Source of the DNA: Limnohabitans sp. Rim8 | GTDB lineage: Bacteria; Pseudomonadota; Gammaproteobacteria; Burkholderiales; Burkholderiaceae_C | Direction of reading: 5' to 3' | Assembly: GCA_945897795.1 (NCBI GenBank) | Contig: CAMDFT010000025.1 | Span: 1 to 38,157, forward strand | DNA length: 38,157 bases | Part shown: positions 1 through 9,311 of the stretch, one piece after another | Layout: every line of letters begins with the position of its first letter | How positions within the stretch are numbered: the first letter of the stretch is position 1 | Made by a program: the position numbers and the translations under genes | Notes under the pieces: model-generated | Database searches by the model: none | What the model was told of the DNA's origin: nothing | What the model saw: the letters and a program-made list of their open reading frames with translations, nothing else

Positions 1-2364
1 GCCCAGCGCATTGAGGTCCTGTCCACCAAATCGCTGGCCGAGGCGCTGGGTGGGCAAACCGGGTTGCAAGCGGATGTGGCGCAGTGGCAAAACCAGGCCC
101 AGGCCCTGACGCAGAGCAGCGTCTGGCCCAGTGTAGAGCTGAAATACCCCCCTCAATTGGACGCTGCCGGCAAGCAACTGCAGGCTGTTTGGGACGGGTT
201 TTCGGCCGCAGCGGCTTTGGCTACTCTGGCCCAAACCGACGCCACAACCGCTTTGCCCCCCGTGCCCGTGTGGGCCGACGAGATCCGCCGCCTGCGTGGC
301 GAATTTTCGCAACAGGTCGCTGCTGCAGCCGAATCGGCCAAGCCCGCCAAAACAGAGCAACCCGAAAAAGCAGTCAAACCCAAAATCGACCCCGCCCAGC
401 GCCAAGCCCTGCGAGAGCAAGCCATGCTGGCTGTGACCCAAGCTTTGGAGGTGCTGGAAAAGCAACTCACCGAAGCCCAGGAAACGCCACCTGTCGAGGC
501 CACCGTCGCCTTGCGCAACGCGCTCAAGACCCACGGCAAGCAGTTGGACACCAGTCTGGATGAGCGCCTGCACAAGTCTTTGACGGCCGGCGGCGATGCC
601 GAAGGCTGGCAACGCTGGCTGGCCGATCAGGTGCGCACTGACCTGGTCACTCAAGCCGAAGCGCTGCTCGATGCCAACAAAGTCCCCACTGTGGGTGGCC
701 GAAAAATGCAAGACAAGTTGCGCCAACTGCGCGACAGCTGGAAGCAAATTGACCAAGGCGGCCTGCCCAACCACGCGCTGTGGAAGCGTTTTGATGCCGC
801 TTGCAACGAAGCCTACAAAGCCGTGCTGGCCTGGCTTGAGCAAATGAAAAAAGACTCGGCCGATCAGCGTGCCCAGCGCGTGGCGCTGATGGACGAGGTC
901 AAGGCCTGGACCGCAGAGCATGCCCAAAGCGAGGACTGGCGTGCCCAGTTGCGCGCCCTTCACCAGTTCGCCGACCGTTGGCGCAATGCCGGCCACTTGA
1001 GTGAGAAGGCCTTTGGCGAAATGCAGGGCCAGTGGAAAAGCATTTTCAAAGCCGCAGCGGCCCCTCTCGAGGCGGCACAAAAAGCCAGCATTGAACGCCG
1101 CCAGGCGCTGATCAACGAAGCCCGCGAAGTGGGCGCAGCACCGGCTTTGAGAGTGGATGCTGTCAAAGCCTTGCAGCAACGCTGGCAAGTGGAGGCCCAG
1201 TCGGTGCCGCTGGACCGCAAGACCGAACAAAAACTATGGGAAGTGTTCCGCGCACCGCTGGACGAGGCCTTCCAACGCAAAGGTACAGACCGCCCTCAGT
1301 CCACAGGCCCTGTCAGTGCCCACGATCGTGCGGTCCTGGATGCCTCCAAAGCCTTGGATTCGGCCAACGCCAGTGGCGATGCGGCCAAAATCCGCGCGGC
1401 CATGGCCGTTCTTGACGCCGCCTTGCGTGGGCAAGCCTTGCAGGCGCAAGCTGCCCAAGCAGCTCAGTCACCCCAGTCACCCGTTAATGCCGCCACTTCA
1501 AGCACTGCGGCTTTGGTGCCCCCTCCATCGGTTGCCGAGGCCCAAGGTGATGAGGCTTCAGCCGCTGCAGACGCAACCGCAGAGGTTCCAGCAGACGAAC
1601 AAGCCAGCGACGCGGCAACTGCCGAAGCGCCGCAAGCCGCGCCCGCTTCGGACAGCGTGCTCCCAGAAGAGCCTGCGCCGCTTGTGGTTGCACCCAAGCC
1701 CGCCAAACCTGTGGTGGCGGTGCGCGGTGACGATCGGCCTGGCCAAAAGCGTCCCGAAGCACCAGCCGGGCGCGATGGCCGCCGTGATGGCCGTCCTGGC
1801 GAGCGCGGGGCGCGCCCCGGTGGCGACCGGGGTCCAGGTGCCGGTCGTTTTGGTGACCGCGGTGGTGATCGCTTTGGCGACCGTGAGCCTCGTGAAGACC
1901 GCGGCCCGCGCCTGGGCGATGCGGCTTTCCGCGCCCAACGCGAAGCCATGGAGCGGGCCGAAATGTCCCTGCGCAAACTGGCGGCACAAGCGCATGGCGA
2001 GACCTTGGGTCGTGTGATGACGGCTTGGCAAGCGCGCCAGGTCGAGGACTTGCCGACAGTGCAAGAGTTGGGCAAAGGCATCAACGCCACCACCCGCCAA
2101 GCCTGGGCGCAAGCCGTGAGCGCCGAACCCAAAGCCCCGGGAGCCACAGCCTTGCTGCGCTTGGAGATGGCAGCCGATGTGCCGTCGCCTGCTGACAAAA
2201 TCAGTGATCGTCGCGCCCTGCAGTTGCAATTGCTGACCCAACGCAATCAACCTGGCCCCAACGAAACCTGGGCACTCGATGTGGCACAGGTCCTGTCAGG
2301 CCCGCACGACGAACCCACCGCACGGCGCTTGCAAAACGTGCTAAAAAACTTGTTGCGAAGCTGA
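1..2364 (+). CDS. DUF349 domain-containing protein (5' partial)
   Basis: The reading frame is open from base 1, so the true start lies upstream; the stop TGA is at 2362-2364. The visible 787 residues are rich in Ala, Gln, Lys and Trp, with repeated helical units of the kind LRDSWKQI and LQQRWQVEA about every 70-80 residues in roughly the first 420 residues, the typical look of tandem DUF349 repeats. An Ala/Pro-rich linker and then an Arg/Gly/Asp-rich tract (about bases 1720-1915, with repeated GDR and GRDGR units) follow, before a short helical C-terminal domain. DUF349 proteins have no settled biochemical role; the RG-rich tract suggests nucleic-acid or ribosome contact, but that is inference. 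It ends 31 bp from the convergent lpxH. Confidence 0.8.
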   Translation, partial: AQRIEVLSTKSLAEALGGQTGLQADVAQWQNQAQALTQSSVWPSVELKYPPQLDAAGKQLQAVWDGFSAAAALATLAQTDATTALPPVPVWADEIRRLRGEFSQQVAAAAESAKPAKTEQPEKAVKPKIDPAQRQALREQAMLAVTQALEVLEKQLTEAQETPPVEATVALRNALKTHGKQLDTSLDERLHKSLTAGGDAEGWQRWLADQVRTDLVTQAEALLDANKVPTVGGRKMQDKLRQLRDSWKQIDQGGLPNHALWKRFDAACNEAYKAVLAWLEQMKKDSADQRAQRVALMDEVKAWTAEHAQSEDWRAQLRALHQFADRWRNAGHLSEKAFGEMQGQWKSIFKAAAAPLEAAQKASIERRQALINEAREVGAAPALRVDAVKALQQRWQVEAQSVPLDRKTEQKLWEVFRAPLDEAFQRKGTDRPQSTGPVSAHDRAVLDASKALDSANASGDAAKIRAAMAVLDAALRGQALQAQAAQAAQSPQSPVNAATSSTAALVPPPSVAEAQGDEASAAADATAEVPADEQASDAATAEAPQAAPASDSVLPEEPAPLVVAPKPAKPVVAVRGDDRPGQKRPEAPAGRDGRRDGRPGERGARPGGDRGPGAGRFGDRGGDRFGDREPREDRGPRLGDAAFRAQREAMERAEMSLRKLAAQAHGETLGRVMTAWQARQVEDLPTVQELGKGINATTRQAWAQAVSAEPKAPGATALLRLEMAADVPSPADKISDRRALQLQLLTQRNQPGPNETWALDVAQVLSGPHDEPTARRLQNVLKNLLRS

Positions 2365-2395
2365 CAACCCGTGAGTCGGACCTGAAGGCGCCGAC

Positions 2396-3199
2396 CTACA
2401 AAATGTTGTGGGTGGTTGGCGTCAGGTTCAAACGGGTGAAATCACCGCCACGCTGCAGCCTGAACACTTGGGCCCTGTGCGGTGCGTGGTCCAGCGACCA
2501 GTCGCTCAGCACATGCCTTTGCCCCGCGCCCAGTGGGTGGTCTGCGGGCTGGTGGGTGTGGCCATGCACCATGCGATCGGCCCCGGCGGCGTTCAACCAA
2601 TTCAAAGCCATGTCCGAGTCGGCATCGGCGTAAATGGCGCCGCTTTGTTTTTGGGATTCGCTTTGCGCGCGCATGGCGCGGGCCAGAGCCTGGCGCTCGT
2701 GCAGGGGTTTGGCCAAAAATTCGGCTTGCCAGTCGGCACTGCGCACCTGCTGGCGAAAGGCTTGGTAGGGGCGATCGTCCAGGCACAGCGCATCCCCGTG
2801 GCTGAGCAAAATGTGCTGCTCGCCCAAGAGCAGCAAGCAGGGGTCGCTCAAAGCGTGCACGCCGCAATCGGACAAGAAGCGCGGCCCCACCAGAAAGTCC
2901 CGGTTGCCGTGCATGACGGCCACATGCAAGCGCTGCGCGCTTTGGCGCAAGACCTGCGCGCAGCGCTGCAAAAAGGGGTCTGTCTCGGCGGCATCGTCGC
3001 CCACCCAAACCTCGAACAGGTCACCCAGAATCAGCACCGCATCGGCGGGCGTGTTCGCCATGAAGTGACGCCAGGCTTCGAAAGTGGCCGGCTCTGAGGC
3101 CTGGAGGTGCAGGTCCGAGATCAAGTCGACGGTCTGCCATGCCGCTGGCGCTGTCAGCCGACCCAGGGTCGGCGCTGTGGTGCGCGGGTCAGCGGACAC
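2396..3199 (-). CDS. lpxH: UDP-2,3-diacylglucosamine diphosphatase LpxH
   Basis: LpxH hydrolyses UDP-2,3-diacylglucosamine to lipid X and UMP, the fourth step of lipid A synthesis, at the inner face of the cytoplasmic membrane. The 267-residue protein carries the calcineurin-like metallophosphoesterase motifs in order: DLISDLHL near residue 25, GDLFEVWVGDD near 60, GNRDF near 100, LLSHGDALC near 133 and HGHTHQPA near 215, which supply the di-manganese ligands. E. coli LpxH has about 240 residues; the extra length is an N-terminal extension of about 24 residues before the first motif, so the start could lie a little downstream. It is the last gene of a minus-strand group and follows ppiB by 11 bp, so it is probably co-transcribed with it. 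Confidence 0.93.
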   Translation of the reverse strand: MSADPRTTAPTLGRLTAPAAWQTVDLISDLHLQASEPATFEAWRHFMANTPADAVLILGDLFEVWVGDDAAETDPFLQRCAQVLRQSAQRLHVAVMHGNRDFLVGPRFLSDCGVHALSDPCLLLLGEQHILLSHGDALCLDDRPYQAFRQQVRSADWQAEFLAKPLHERQALARAMRAQSESQKQSGAIYADADSDMALNWLNAAGADRMVHGHTHQPADHPLGAGQRHVLSDWSLDHAPHRAQVFRLQRGGDFTRLNLTPTTHNIL

Positions 3200-3210
3200 G
3201 GCTCAATCCA

Positions 3211-3717
3211 TCACAGGGCAACAGCTTTTTCGATCACCACGTCTTCTTTCGGCACGTCACCGTGGCCGCCGCGGTTGCCGGTTTTCACGCCCTTGATCTG
3301 GTCGACCACTTCGGTGCCCTTGACCACTTTGCCGAAAACGGCATAGCCCCAGCCTTGCATGGAGGGCGCGGTGTGGTTCAAAAAGTCGTTTTTCGCGACG
3401 TTGATGAAGAACTGCGACGAAGCGGAGTGGGGTGCCGAGGTGCGGGCCATGGCCACGGTGTACTCGTCGTTTTTCAGGCCATTGTTGGCTTCGTTTTCGA
3501 TGTTGGCGTCCGTGGGCTTTTGGGTCATGCCGGGCTCAAAACCACCGCCCTGGACCATGAAGCCGGGGATCACGCGGTGAAAAACCGTGTTGTCGTAATG
3601 GCCCTTGTTCACATAGGCCAGAAAGTTTTCGGTCGACTTGGGGGCTTTTTCGGCGTCCAGTTCGAGGGTGATGACACCGTAGCCGGTGATGTGCAGTTCG
3701 ACTTGTGGGTTGCTCAT
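3211..3717 (-). CDS. ppiB: Peptidyl-prolyl cis-trans isomerase B (cytoplasmic cyclophilin)
   Basis: A 168-residue cyclophilin that catalyses cis-trans isomerisation of Xaa-Pro bonds. It has the signature [14 protein letters not shown] with the catalytic Arg, followed by NGLKND, TVAMART and SSQFFINV, and ends in a VEKAVAL-type tail. It has no signal peptide, so it should be cytoplasmic, unlike its neighbour PpiA, which is clearly a paralogue. It starts 4 bp after the ppiA stop and is followed 11 bp later by lpxH, which supports an operon of TPR gene, ppiA, ppiB and lpxH. Length and motif order match the PpiB family well. Confidence 0.93.
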   Translation of the reverse strand: MSNPQVELHITGYGVITLELDAEKAPKSTENFLAYVNKGHYDNTVFHRVIPGFMVQGGGFEPGMTQKPTDANIENEANNGLKNDEYTVAMARTSAPHSASSQFFINVAKNDFLNHTAPSMQGWGYAVFGKVVKGTEVVDQIKGVKTGNRGGHGDVPKEDVVIEKAVAL

Positions 3718-3721
3718 GGTG

Positions 3722-4351
3722 TTACTTCAACAAAGTGATGGATTGGATGACAACCGGCGTCCGGGGAACATCGGTTGGGAAGGGGCCGCCTGTGCCCGTG
3801 GGCGTATTGCGGATTTTTTGGACCACGTCCATGCCGGACGTGACTTTGCCAAAAACGGTGTAGCCGAAGCTTTGAAAACTGGGGTCTAAAAACGCGTTGT
3901 CTACCACGTTGATGAAAAACTGCGCGGTGGCCGATTGCGGATCGTTGGTGCGGGCCATGGCCAGCGTGCCTGTTGTGTTTTTCAGGCCTGCGGCCAAGGC
4001 TTGTCGGCCCTCATGAACGACTGGAGCGCGGGTTTTCTTTTCTCGGTATTGGCCATCGTAGCCGCCGCCCTGCAGCATGAAGCCAGGAATCACACGGTGA
4101 AAAATTGTGCCCTCGTAGTGCTTGTCACTCACGTACTGCACAAAGTTCGCGACGGTTTTGGGGGCTTTGTCTGCATACAACTCGGCCTCGATGTCACCCA
4201 TCGAGGTGCTGATGCGCACTTTGGGGGTGCTGGATGAGGTGTTTGTGCTCGATGGTGTGGTGGCGCTTTGGGCCTGCACGGTCCAAGGTGCAAGCAGGCA
4301 CATGCTCAAAGCCAGGGCGATCCAGCGGTTGTGGGGTTTCAAAAGTGTCAT
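3722..4351 (-). CDS. ppiA: Peptidyl-prolyl cis-trans isomerase A (periplasmic cyclophilin)
   Basis: A 209-residue cyclophilin-type isomerase. The first 28 residues form a classical Sec signal peptide: a basic start (KPHNR), a hydrophobic core ([13 protein letters not shown]) and cleavage after VQA. A short Ser/Thr-rich linker leads into the cyclophilin domain with [20 protein letters not shown] and ATAQFFINV. It should therefore act in the periplasm on exported proteins. The domain carries a small insertion with a Lys/Arg patch (YREKKTR) absent from PpiB. It lies 4 bp upstream of ppiB in the same orientation, so the two look like an ancient tandem duplication split between compartments. The symbol follows localisation and similarity. 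Confidence 0.9.
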   Translation of the reverse strand: MTLLKPHNRWIALALSMCLLAPWTVQAQSATTPSSTNTSSSTPKVRISTSMGDIEAELYADKAPKTVANFVQYVSDKHYEGTIFHRVIPGFMLQGGGYDGQYREKKTRAPVVHEGRQALAAGLKNTTGTLAMARTNDPQSATAQFFINVVDNAFLDPSFQSFGYTVFGKVTSGMDVVQKIRNTPTGTGGPFPTDVPRTPVVIQSITLLK

Positions 4352-4406
4352 GAGTGTGGGCTGATGTGGACAGGGTGAAATGAAGTGGCAAGCGAAGGTG
4401 CTTGTT

Positions 4407-4913
4407 TCAGGGGGTGCGCATCACCCGTTCGGCACCCTCTTGCTTGGTTTGCAAGCGGGTTGGGGTGGGTGTGATGAGTCGGGCCCGCGCGAATGCCTGT
4501 GCGGCCATGGCCAGGTGAAGATCACCCAGATTCTCCAGAGCCAGCGCATAGTCCGGCCGCGCTCTGATGGCCGCTTGCAAGGCAGCCAGCGCCTCGTCAT
4601 GGCGGTTTTCGCGCACCAGCAAGGCCGCCAGGTTGTTGTGCGGCTCTGGCAGTTCAGGGAAGGATTGGGTCAGGTCCCGCAGCGTGTCCATGGCCGCTTG
4701 GGTTTGGCCCATACCGGTCTGGATATGGCTTTGCAACAGGCGCATTTGAGGGTCAGTGGGCGTGGTTTTCAGCCTGGCTTGGGCCAAGGCCTGGGCTTGC
4801 GCCCATTGGCCGCTTTGCACCAAGGTACTGACATCTTTGTAGAGGTCGGCCTGCGCGCCCAGGCTGCAAGTCCACAGGGTACAAAAAGCCATCCAACGGA
4901 GCCAGGTTCGCAT
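4407..4913 (-). CDS. Exported tetratricopeptide-repeat protein
   Basis: A 168-residue protein with an N-terminal signal peptide (MRTWLRWMAFCTLWTCSLGA, cleavage probably after AQA near residue 22). The rest is alpha-helical with TPR-like units: a stretch around VQSGQWAQAQALAQARL, then helices ending in PEPHNNLAALLVRENRHDEAL and RPDYALALENLGDLHLAMA, which fit TPR positions W4/G8/A20/P32 loosely. It probably serves as a small periplasmic scaffold; no catalytic motif is visible. It is the first gene of the minus-strand group and precedes ppiA by 55 bp, so a role near the envelope alongside PpiA is plausible but unproven. I do not recognise a named gene. Confidence 0.8.
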   Translation of the reverse strand: MRTWLRWMAFCTLWTCSLGAQADLYKDVSTLVQSGQWAQAQALAQARLKTTPTDPQMRLLQSHIQTGMGQTQAAMDTLRDLTQSFPELPEPHNNLAALLVRENRHDEALAALQAAIRARPDYALALENLGDLHLAMAAQAFARARLITPTPTRLQTKQEGAERVMRTP

Positions 4914-5015
4914 GCGTGCCCAAAGAAAGAGGGGGGGTGAAAAAAATACGCACCCGAGCCGCTGGGGTTGGCTCAGGCCAACTCAAAAAGAGCACCACAG
5001 GCCTTGGCTCGGGGA

Positions 5016-5021
5016 TATACT
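5016..5021 (+). promoter_or_regulatory. Candidate -10 box for a short transcript upstream of cysS
   Basis: TATACT matches the sigma-70 -10 consensus at five of six positions. No convincing -35 is seen 16-18 bp upstream. A start about 7 bp downstream (near 5028) would give an RNA of about 75 nt ending at the hairpin and T-run at 5075-5102. The box could equally contribute to cysS expression if termination is incomplete. Confidence 0.35.
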
Positions 5022-5027
5022 GATTGG

Positions 5028-5102
5028 TCATTGTAGCGGAGCCCTTTGCGGTTTTCCGTGCACCGAAAGGTGCCGCCAGCCCCGTGCGCGCTGGCTTTTT
5101 TT
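5028..5102 (+). ncRNA. Candidate small structured RNA or cysS leader
   Basis: This non-coding stretch contains a 5-bp hairpin capped by a GAAA tetraloop (GCACC/GGTGC, 5060-5073). Flanking GCGG and CCGC could extend it. One base later comes a terminator-like hairpin with a T-run. The order of -10 box, GNRA hairpin and intrinsic terminator is what a short sRNA or an attenuated leader looks like. I do not recognise a known riboswitch or sRNA family. The start at 5028 is inferred from the -10 box. Confidence 0.35.
5075..5102 (+). terminator. Intrinsic terminator-like hairpin upstream of cysS
   Basis: A 6-bp perfect stem (GCCAGC at 5075-5080 with GCTGGC at 5090-5095), a 9-nt loop and seven T residues (5096-5102). 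It points in the plus direction and lies 91 bp before the cysS start, where no plus-strand gene ends, so it would terminate a leader or sRNA rather than a coding transcript. Confidence 0.55.
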
Positions 5103-5193
5103 GAGCCGTTGTAGCGCCGTTGTCTGAGCTGACGGCCCTGGGTGCGCAGCGCCCAAAGCGGCTTTTGTTGACTGCCATTTTTTTCGATTTGAC

Positions 5194-6570
5194 ATGAGTT
5201 TGCGCATTTTCAACACGCTCAGCCGTGCTGTTTCCGATTTTTCTCCGGCCGAGCCCGGCCATGTGCGCATGTACGTCTGTGGCATGACCGTGTACGACCT
5301 GTGCCATCTGGGCCATGCCCGCTCGATGATCGCGTTCGATGTGGTGCAGCGCTGGCTCAAAGCCAGTGGCTACCAGGTCACCTATGTGCGCAACGTGACC
5401 GACATCGAAGACAAGATCATCAAACGTGCTTTGGAAAACGGCGAAACCATCCGTCAACTGACCGACCGCATGATCGACGCGCTGCACCAGGACGCTGACG
5501 CGCTGGGCATTGAGCGCCCCCAACACGAGCCCCGAGCGACTGACTACGTGCCCCAAATGCTGAGCATGATTGGCACGCTGGAGCAAAAAGGCTTGGCCTA
5601 CCGCGCGGGCAACGGCGACGTGAACTACTCGGTGCGCAAGTTTCCCGGTTACGGCAAGTTGTCGGGCAAGTCGCTTGACGAATTGAATGCTGGCGAGCGC
5701 GTGGCCGTGGAAACGGACAAGCAAGACCCGCTGGACTTTGTTCTTTGGAAAAGCGCCAAACCCACCGAGCCCGAAGACGTCAAATGGACCAGTGCTTTTG
5801 GCACGGGCCGTCCCGGTTGGCACATCGAGTGCTCGGCCATGGCTTGCGAGCTGCTGGGCCAGACCTTTGACATCCATGGCGGTGGGGCTGACTTGCAGTT
5901 TCCGCACCACGAAAACGAGATTGCGCAAAGCGAGGGCGCCAACGGCCAGCCCCTGGCGCGTTTTTGGATGCACAACGGCTTCATCAATGTGGACAACGAG
6001 AAGATGTCCAAGAGCTTGGGCAACTTCTTCACCATCCGCGATGTGCTCAAAGAATTTGACGCAGAGACGGTGCGCTTTTTCATCGTGCGCAGCCACTACC
6101 GCAGCTCGCTCAATTACAGCGATGTGCACCTGAATGACGCCAAAGGCGCTTTGAAGCGCTTGTACACCGCGCTGCAAGCCGTGCCGCCAGCCCAAGTCTC
6201 CATCGACTGGGCTGATCCCTTGCCTGCACGATTCAAGGCCGCCATGGACGAAGACTTTGGCACGCCCGAAGCGGTGGCCGTGTTGTTCGAATTGGCAGGC
6301 GAAGTCAACCGCAATGGCTCGGTCGAGCGTGCGGGTTTGCTCAAGGCATTGGGGGGCTTGCTGGGTTTGCTGCAAACCGACCCTACGGTTTACTTGCAAG
6401 CGGGTGCAGGCTTGGACGATGCCGCCATTCAGGCCCAGATCCAGGCCCGGGCAGACGCCAAAAAGGCCAAAAATTTTGCCGAAGCCGACCGCATCCGCAA
6501 CGACTTGCTGGCCCAAGGCATCGTGCTCAAAGATTCGGCCGCTGGCACGACCTGGGAGTCGGCGCCATGA
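5194..6570 (+). CDS. cysS: Cysteine--tRNA ligase
   Basis: Cysteinyl-tRNA synthetase charges tRNA-Cys with cysteine using ATP. The 458-residue protein matches the class Ia family in length and order: CGMTVYD with the first zinc-binding Cys near residue 30, the HIGH-type motif CHLGHARS near residue 38, the WHIECSAM zinc region, HHENE with further zinc ligands, and the KMSKS motif ([10 protein letters not shown]) near residue 270. The C-terminal DALR/anticodon part ends with [13 protein letters not shown]. The ATG at 5194 fits the conserved start; no clear ribosome-binding site precedes it. Its stop overlaps the ATG of the DNA glycosylase by 4 bp (ATGA), which implies coupling. A hairpin plus T-run upstream (5075-5102) may attenuate its transcription. 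Confidence 0.96.
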   Translation: MSLRIFNTLSRAVSDFSPAEPGHVRMYVCGMTVYDLCHLGHARSMIAFDVVQRWLKASGYQVTYVRNVTDIEDKIIKRALENGETIRQLTDRMIDALHQDADALGIERPQHEPRATDYVPQMLSMIGTLEQKGLAYRAGNGDVNYSVRKFPGYGKLSGKSLDELNAGERVAVETDKQDPLDFVLWKSAKPTEPEDVKWTSAFGTGRPGWHIECSAMACELLGQTFDIHGGGADLQFPHHENEIAQSEGANGQPLARFWMHNGFINVDNEKMSKSLGNFFTIRDVLKEFDAETVRFFIVRSHYRSSLNYSDVHLNDAKGALKRLYTALQAVPPAQVSIDWADPLPARFKAAMDEDFGTPEAVAVLFELAGEVNRNGSVERAGLLKALGGLLGLLQTDPTVYLQAGAGLDDAAIQAQIQARADAKKAKNFAEADRIRNDLLAQGIVLKDSAAGTTWESAP

Positions 6571-7217
6571 CGATCAGCTCAAGCCTTGAAGTGATCCCTG
6601 TCACGCCGGCTTATTGGGCTGAGGCGTGCGCGCACCTGGCCAAAAAAGACCGGGTTATGAAAAAACTCATTCCCCAGTTTGGCGATGCCATCCTGGAAAC
6701 CCGGGGCGATGCTTTTGTGACCTTGGCACGTTCCATCGTGGGCCAACAAATTTCGGTCAAGGCCGCGCAATCGGTGTGGGACCGTTTCGCGGCATTGCCC
6801 AAACGGATATCTCCGGCTGCGGTGCTCAAGCTCAAGGTCGACGACATGCGGGCGGCGGGTTTGTCGGCGCGCAAGGTGGAGTACTTGGTCGATCTGGCGG
6901 TGCACTTCAGCTCGGGCGCGGTTCACGTTCAGGCTTGGCAAGAGATGGACGACGAGGCCATCATCGATGAGCTGGTGGCGATCCGCGGCGTTGGCCGTTG
7001 GACAGCAGAAATGTGCCTGATCTTTCACTTGCTCAGGCCCAATGTGTTGCCGCTCGATGATGTGGGTTTGATCAATGGCATCAGCCGCAACTATTTCTCG
7101 GGCGAGCCGGTGAGTCGCAGCGACGCCCGCGAGGTCGCTCAGGCCTGGAGCCCGTATTCGACCGTGGCAACTTGGTATATTTGGCGCTCGCTGGACCCCG
7201 TGCCGGTGGCGTATTGA
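6567..7217 (+). CDS. DNA-3-methyladenine glycosylase II family (AlkA-like)
   Basis: A 216-residue helix-hairpin-helix base-excision glycosylase that removes alkylated bases from DNA. The core shows [14 protein letters not shown] near residue 55, the hairpin [14 protein letters not shown] near residue 140, and LPLDDVGL with the likely catalytic Asp at 165. It lacks the N-terminal domain of E. coli AlkA (282 residues), so it resembles the shorter, single-domain members common in Burkholderiales. It overlaps the cysS stop by 4 bp and precedes accA by 47 bp. I am sure of the family but not of the exact substrate range. Confidence 0.88.
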   Translation: MTISSSLEVIPVTPAYWAEACAHLAKKDRVMKKLIPQFGDAILETRGDAFVTLARSIVGQQISVKAAQSVWDRFAALPKRISPAAVLKLKVDDMRAAGLSARKVEYLVDLAVHFSSGAVHVQAWQEMDDEAIIDELVAIRGVGRWTAEMCLIFHLLRPNVLPLDDVGLINGISRNYFSGEPVSRSDAREVAQAWSPYSTVATWYIWRSLDPVPVAY

Positions 7218-7264
7218 GGGGCTGGACATCACGTCCACCCGGAACCTGAACAGAGGAGTCAAAC

Positions 7265-8239
7265 TTGGCCAAAAAAACATTTCTCGATTTTGAGCAACCC
7301 GTTGCCGAACTCGAAGCCAAGATCGAAGAGTTGCGCTATGTGCAGACCGAATCGGCGGTGGACATCACCCTCGAAATCGACCAGCTGAGCAAGAAAAGCC
7401 AGCAACTGACCAAAGACATTTACAGCGACCTGACCCCCTGGCAGGTCACCAAAATCTCGCGTCACCCCGAGCGCCCCTATACGCTGGACTACATCCACGG
7501 CATCTTCACCGACTTTGTGGAGATGCACGGTGACCGCCACTTTTCCGACGATCTGTCCATCGTGGGCGGTTTGGCGCGTTTCAATGGCCAGGCCTGCATG
7601 GTGCTGGGCCAACAAAAAGGGCGTGACACCAAAGAGCGCACGCTGCGCAACTTTGGCATGAGCAAGCCCGAGGGCTACCGCAAAGCCCTGCGCCTCATGA
7701 AAACGGCCGAAAAATTCAAGCTGCCCGTATTCACCTTCGTCGACACGCCTGGCGCTTACCCCGGCATCGATGCCGAAGAGCGCGGCCAGTCCGAGGCCAT
7801 TGGCCGCAATATTTTTGAGATGGCCCAGCTTGAGGTGCCCATCATCACCACCATCATTGGCGAAGGCGGCTCCGGTGGCGCCTTGGCCATTTCGGTGGCC
7901 GATCAGGTGCTGATGCTGCAGTATTCGGTTTACTCGGTCATCAGCCCCGAAGGTTGTGCCTCTATCCTTTGGAAAACCAGCGAAAAAGCCGAGGCTGCGG
8001 CCGATGCCTTGGGCATCACTGCCCACCGCCTGAAGGCCTTGGGTCTGGTCGACAAGATCGTCAATGAGCCTGTGGGCGGCGCCCACCGCGATACCGACCA
8101 AATGGTGTCTTTCCTCAAACGCGCTTTGGGTGATGCCTGGCGTCAGCTGGCCGACCTCAAACCCAAAGAGCTGCTCGAGCGCCGCCACGAGCGCCTGAAC
8201 AGCTACGGGCGCTTTACCGACACCAAAGCAGGTAAATAA
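7265..8239 (+). CDS. accA: Acetyl-CoA carboxylase carboxyltransferase subunit alpha
   Basis: AccA is the alpha subunit of the carboxyltransferase that, with AccD, moves the carboxyl group from biotin to acetyl-CoA to make malonyl-CoA, the first committed step of fatty acid synthesis. The 324-residue length is close to the 319 of E. coli. Recognisable blocks are [18 protein letters not shown] at the N-terminus, [19 protein letters not shown]-like [20 protein letters not shown] and [11 protein letters not shown]. Translation probably starts at the TTG at 7265: a strong ribosome-binding site GAGGAG lies at 7253-7258, 6 nt upstream, and the protein begins at the conserved position. It is followed after 8 bp by tilS. 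Confidence 0.96.
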   Translation: MAKKTFLDFEQPVAELEAKIEELRYVQTESAVDITLEIDQLSKKSQQLTKDIYSDLTPWQVTKISRHPERPYTLDYIHGIFTDFVEMHGDRHFSDDLSIVGGLARFNGQACMVLGQQKGRDTKERTLRNFGMSKPEGYRKALRLMKTAEKFKLPVFTFVDTPGAYPGIDAEERGQSEAIGRNIFEMAQLEVPIITTIIGEGGSGGALAISVADQVLMLQYSVYSVISPEGCASILWKTSEKAEAAADALGITAHRLKALGLVDKIVNEPVGGAHRDTDQMVSFLKRALGDAWRQLADLKPKELLERRHERLNSYGRFTDTKAGK

Positions 8240-8247
8240 ACCTGCTG

Positions 8248-9225
8248 GTGAGCCTCCAGGCTTCACGCATGGCCCTCACACCGATGCTGCCCATTGAACA
8301 GGCCCTGGCTGATTTCAGCCCGGGCCTTCCTTTTGCGGTGGCCTTCAGCGGTGGGGCCGACTCCACGGCTTTGCTGTTGGCCTGCGCCCGCCGCTGGCCT
8401 GGGCAGGTGAGGGCGGTGCACATTCATCATGGCTTGCAAGATGCGGCTGACGCGTTTGAAACGCATTGCCGAGCGCTGTGCCAGCAACTGAACGTGCCTT
8501 TGGCCGTGAGAAGGGTGCAGGCGGGCCATGCACCGGGTCAAAGCCCTGAAGACGCTGCCCGCAAAGCACGTTATGCAGCCCTGGTCGAAGCGGTGCAAAG
8601 CGAGTGGCCCGAGGTGCAGGACTTCGCGCTGGCCCAGCATGCCGACGACCAGGTGGAAACTTTGTTGATCGCCTTGTCGCGTGGCGCAGGCTTGCCCGGC
8701 TTGGCCAGCATGCCCTCTCATTGGCAGCGGCAGGGCCTCGATTGGCACCGGCCTTTTTTGTCGGTGCCCGGCGTGGCCTTGCGCGCGTGGCTGCAAAGCC
8801 AAGGCCATGGCTGGGTCGAAGACCCCAGCAACACCGACGAAAGCTTCACCCGCAACCGCATCCGCGCGCGCGTGCTGCCCGCCTTGGCCGAAGCCTTGCC
8901 TGCTTTTCGTGAGACCTTTGCCCGCAGTGCCAAGCATGCCGCGCAGGCGCAAGAGGTTCTGAACGAGGTGGCCGCGCAAGACCTGGCACACATCGGCGTG
9001 CCGCCCCACATCGAGGCTTTGCAGCGCTTGAGCCGAGCCCGTCAGGCACTGGTGCTGCGTCATTGGCTGCGCCAGCAACACGCCACCACACCCAGCACAG
9101 CGCAACTCAACGCGCTGTTGGACCAACTGACCGCTTGCACCACCCGTGGCCATCGGATCCATTTGAAGGTGGGTATGGGCTTTGTACAGCGCGATGGCCA
9201 GCATCTGAGCTGGCAAGCCGCCTGA
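8248..9225 (+). CDS. tilS: tRNA(Ile)-lysidine synthetase
   Basis: TilS uses ATP and lysine to convert C34 of the minor tRNA-Ile (anticodon CAU) to lysidine, so that it reads AUA instead of AUG. The PP-loop signature SGGADS is at residues 34-39, followed by HIHHGLQ and the conserved AQHADDQVETLL and RPFL regions; NRIRARVLPAL closes the N-terminal domain. At 325 residues it is shorter than E. coli TilS (432), as in many betaproteobacteria with a reduced C-terminal domain. The GTG at 8248 gives the longest frame, but the ATG at 8269 is an equally good start. It sits 8 bp after accA and probably shares its transcript. Confidence 0.92.
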   Translation: MSLQASRMALTPMLPIEQALADFSPGLPFAVAFSGGADSTALLLACARRWPGQVRAVHIHHGLQDAADAFETHCRALCQQLNVPLAVRRVQAGHAPGQSPEDAARKARYAALVEAVQSEWPEVQDFALAQHADDQVETLLIALSRGAGLPGLASMPSHWQRQGLDWHRPFLSVPGVALRAWLQSQGHGWVEDPSNTDESFTRNRIRARVLPALAEALPAFRETFARSAKHAAQAQEVLNEVAAQDLAHIGVPPHIEALQRLSRARQALVLRHWLRQQHATTPSTAQLNALLDQLTACTTRGHRIHLKVGMGFVQRDGQHLSWQAA

Positions 9226-9311
9226 CCCGTAAACCTTTATTTGCCCTCTGATCCGCCATGGGTGGAGCGGTCATGGGGCTCAGCGGGTCAAGAAAGTGTC
9301 AGCCTGGTGGC

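Noticed and set aside
1770-1915. Repetitive bases that might be a CRISPR-like or satellite repeat
   Set aside because: They are in-frame codons for an Arg/Gly/Asp-rich protein tract with irregular period and no spacers.
2375-2395. Hairpin GTCGG/CCGAC between the convergent DUF349 and lpxH genes
   Set aside because: The stem is short and neither side has a T-run, so I do not call it a terminator.
5028-5193. T-box or other known amino-acid riboswitch ahead of cysS
   Set aside because: No T-box sequence or specifier arrangement is visible, and T-boxes are not expected in betaproteobacteria.
4753-6516. A 587-codon open frame on the minus strand across cysS and its upstream region
   Set aside because: It is antisense to the clear cysS gene, has low-complexity His/Gln/Val-rich composition typical of reverse frames in GC-rich DNA, and shows no domain.
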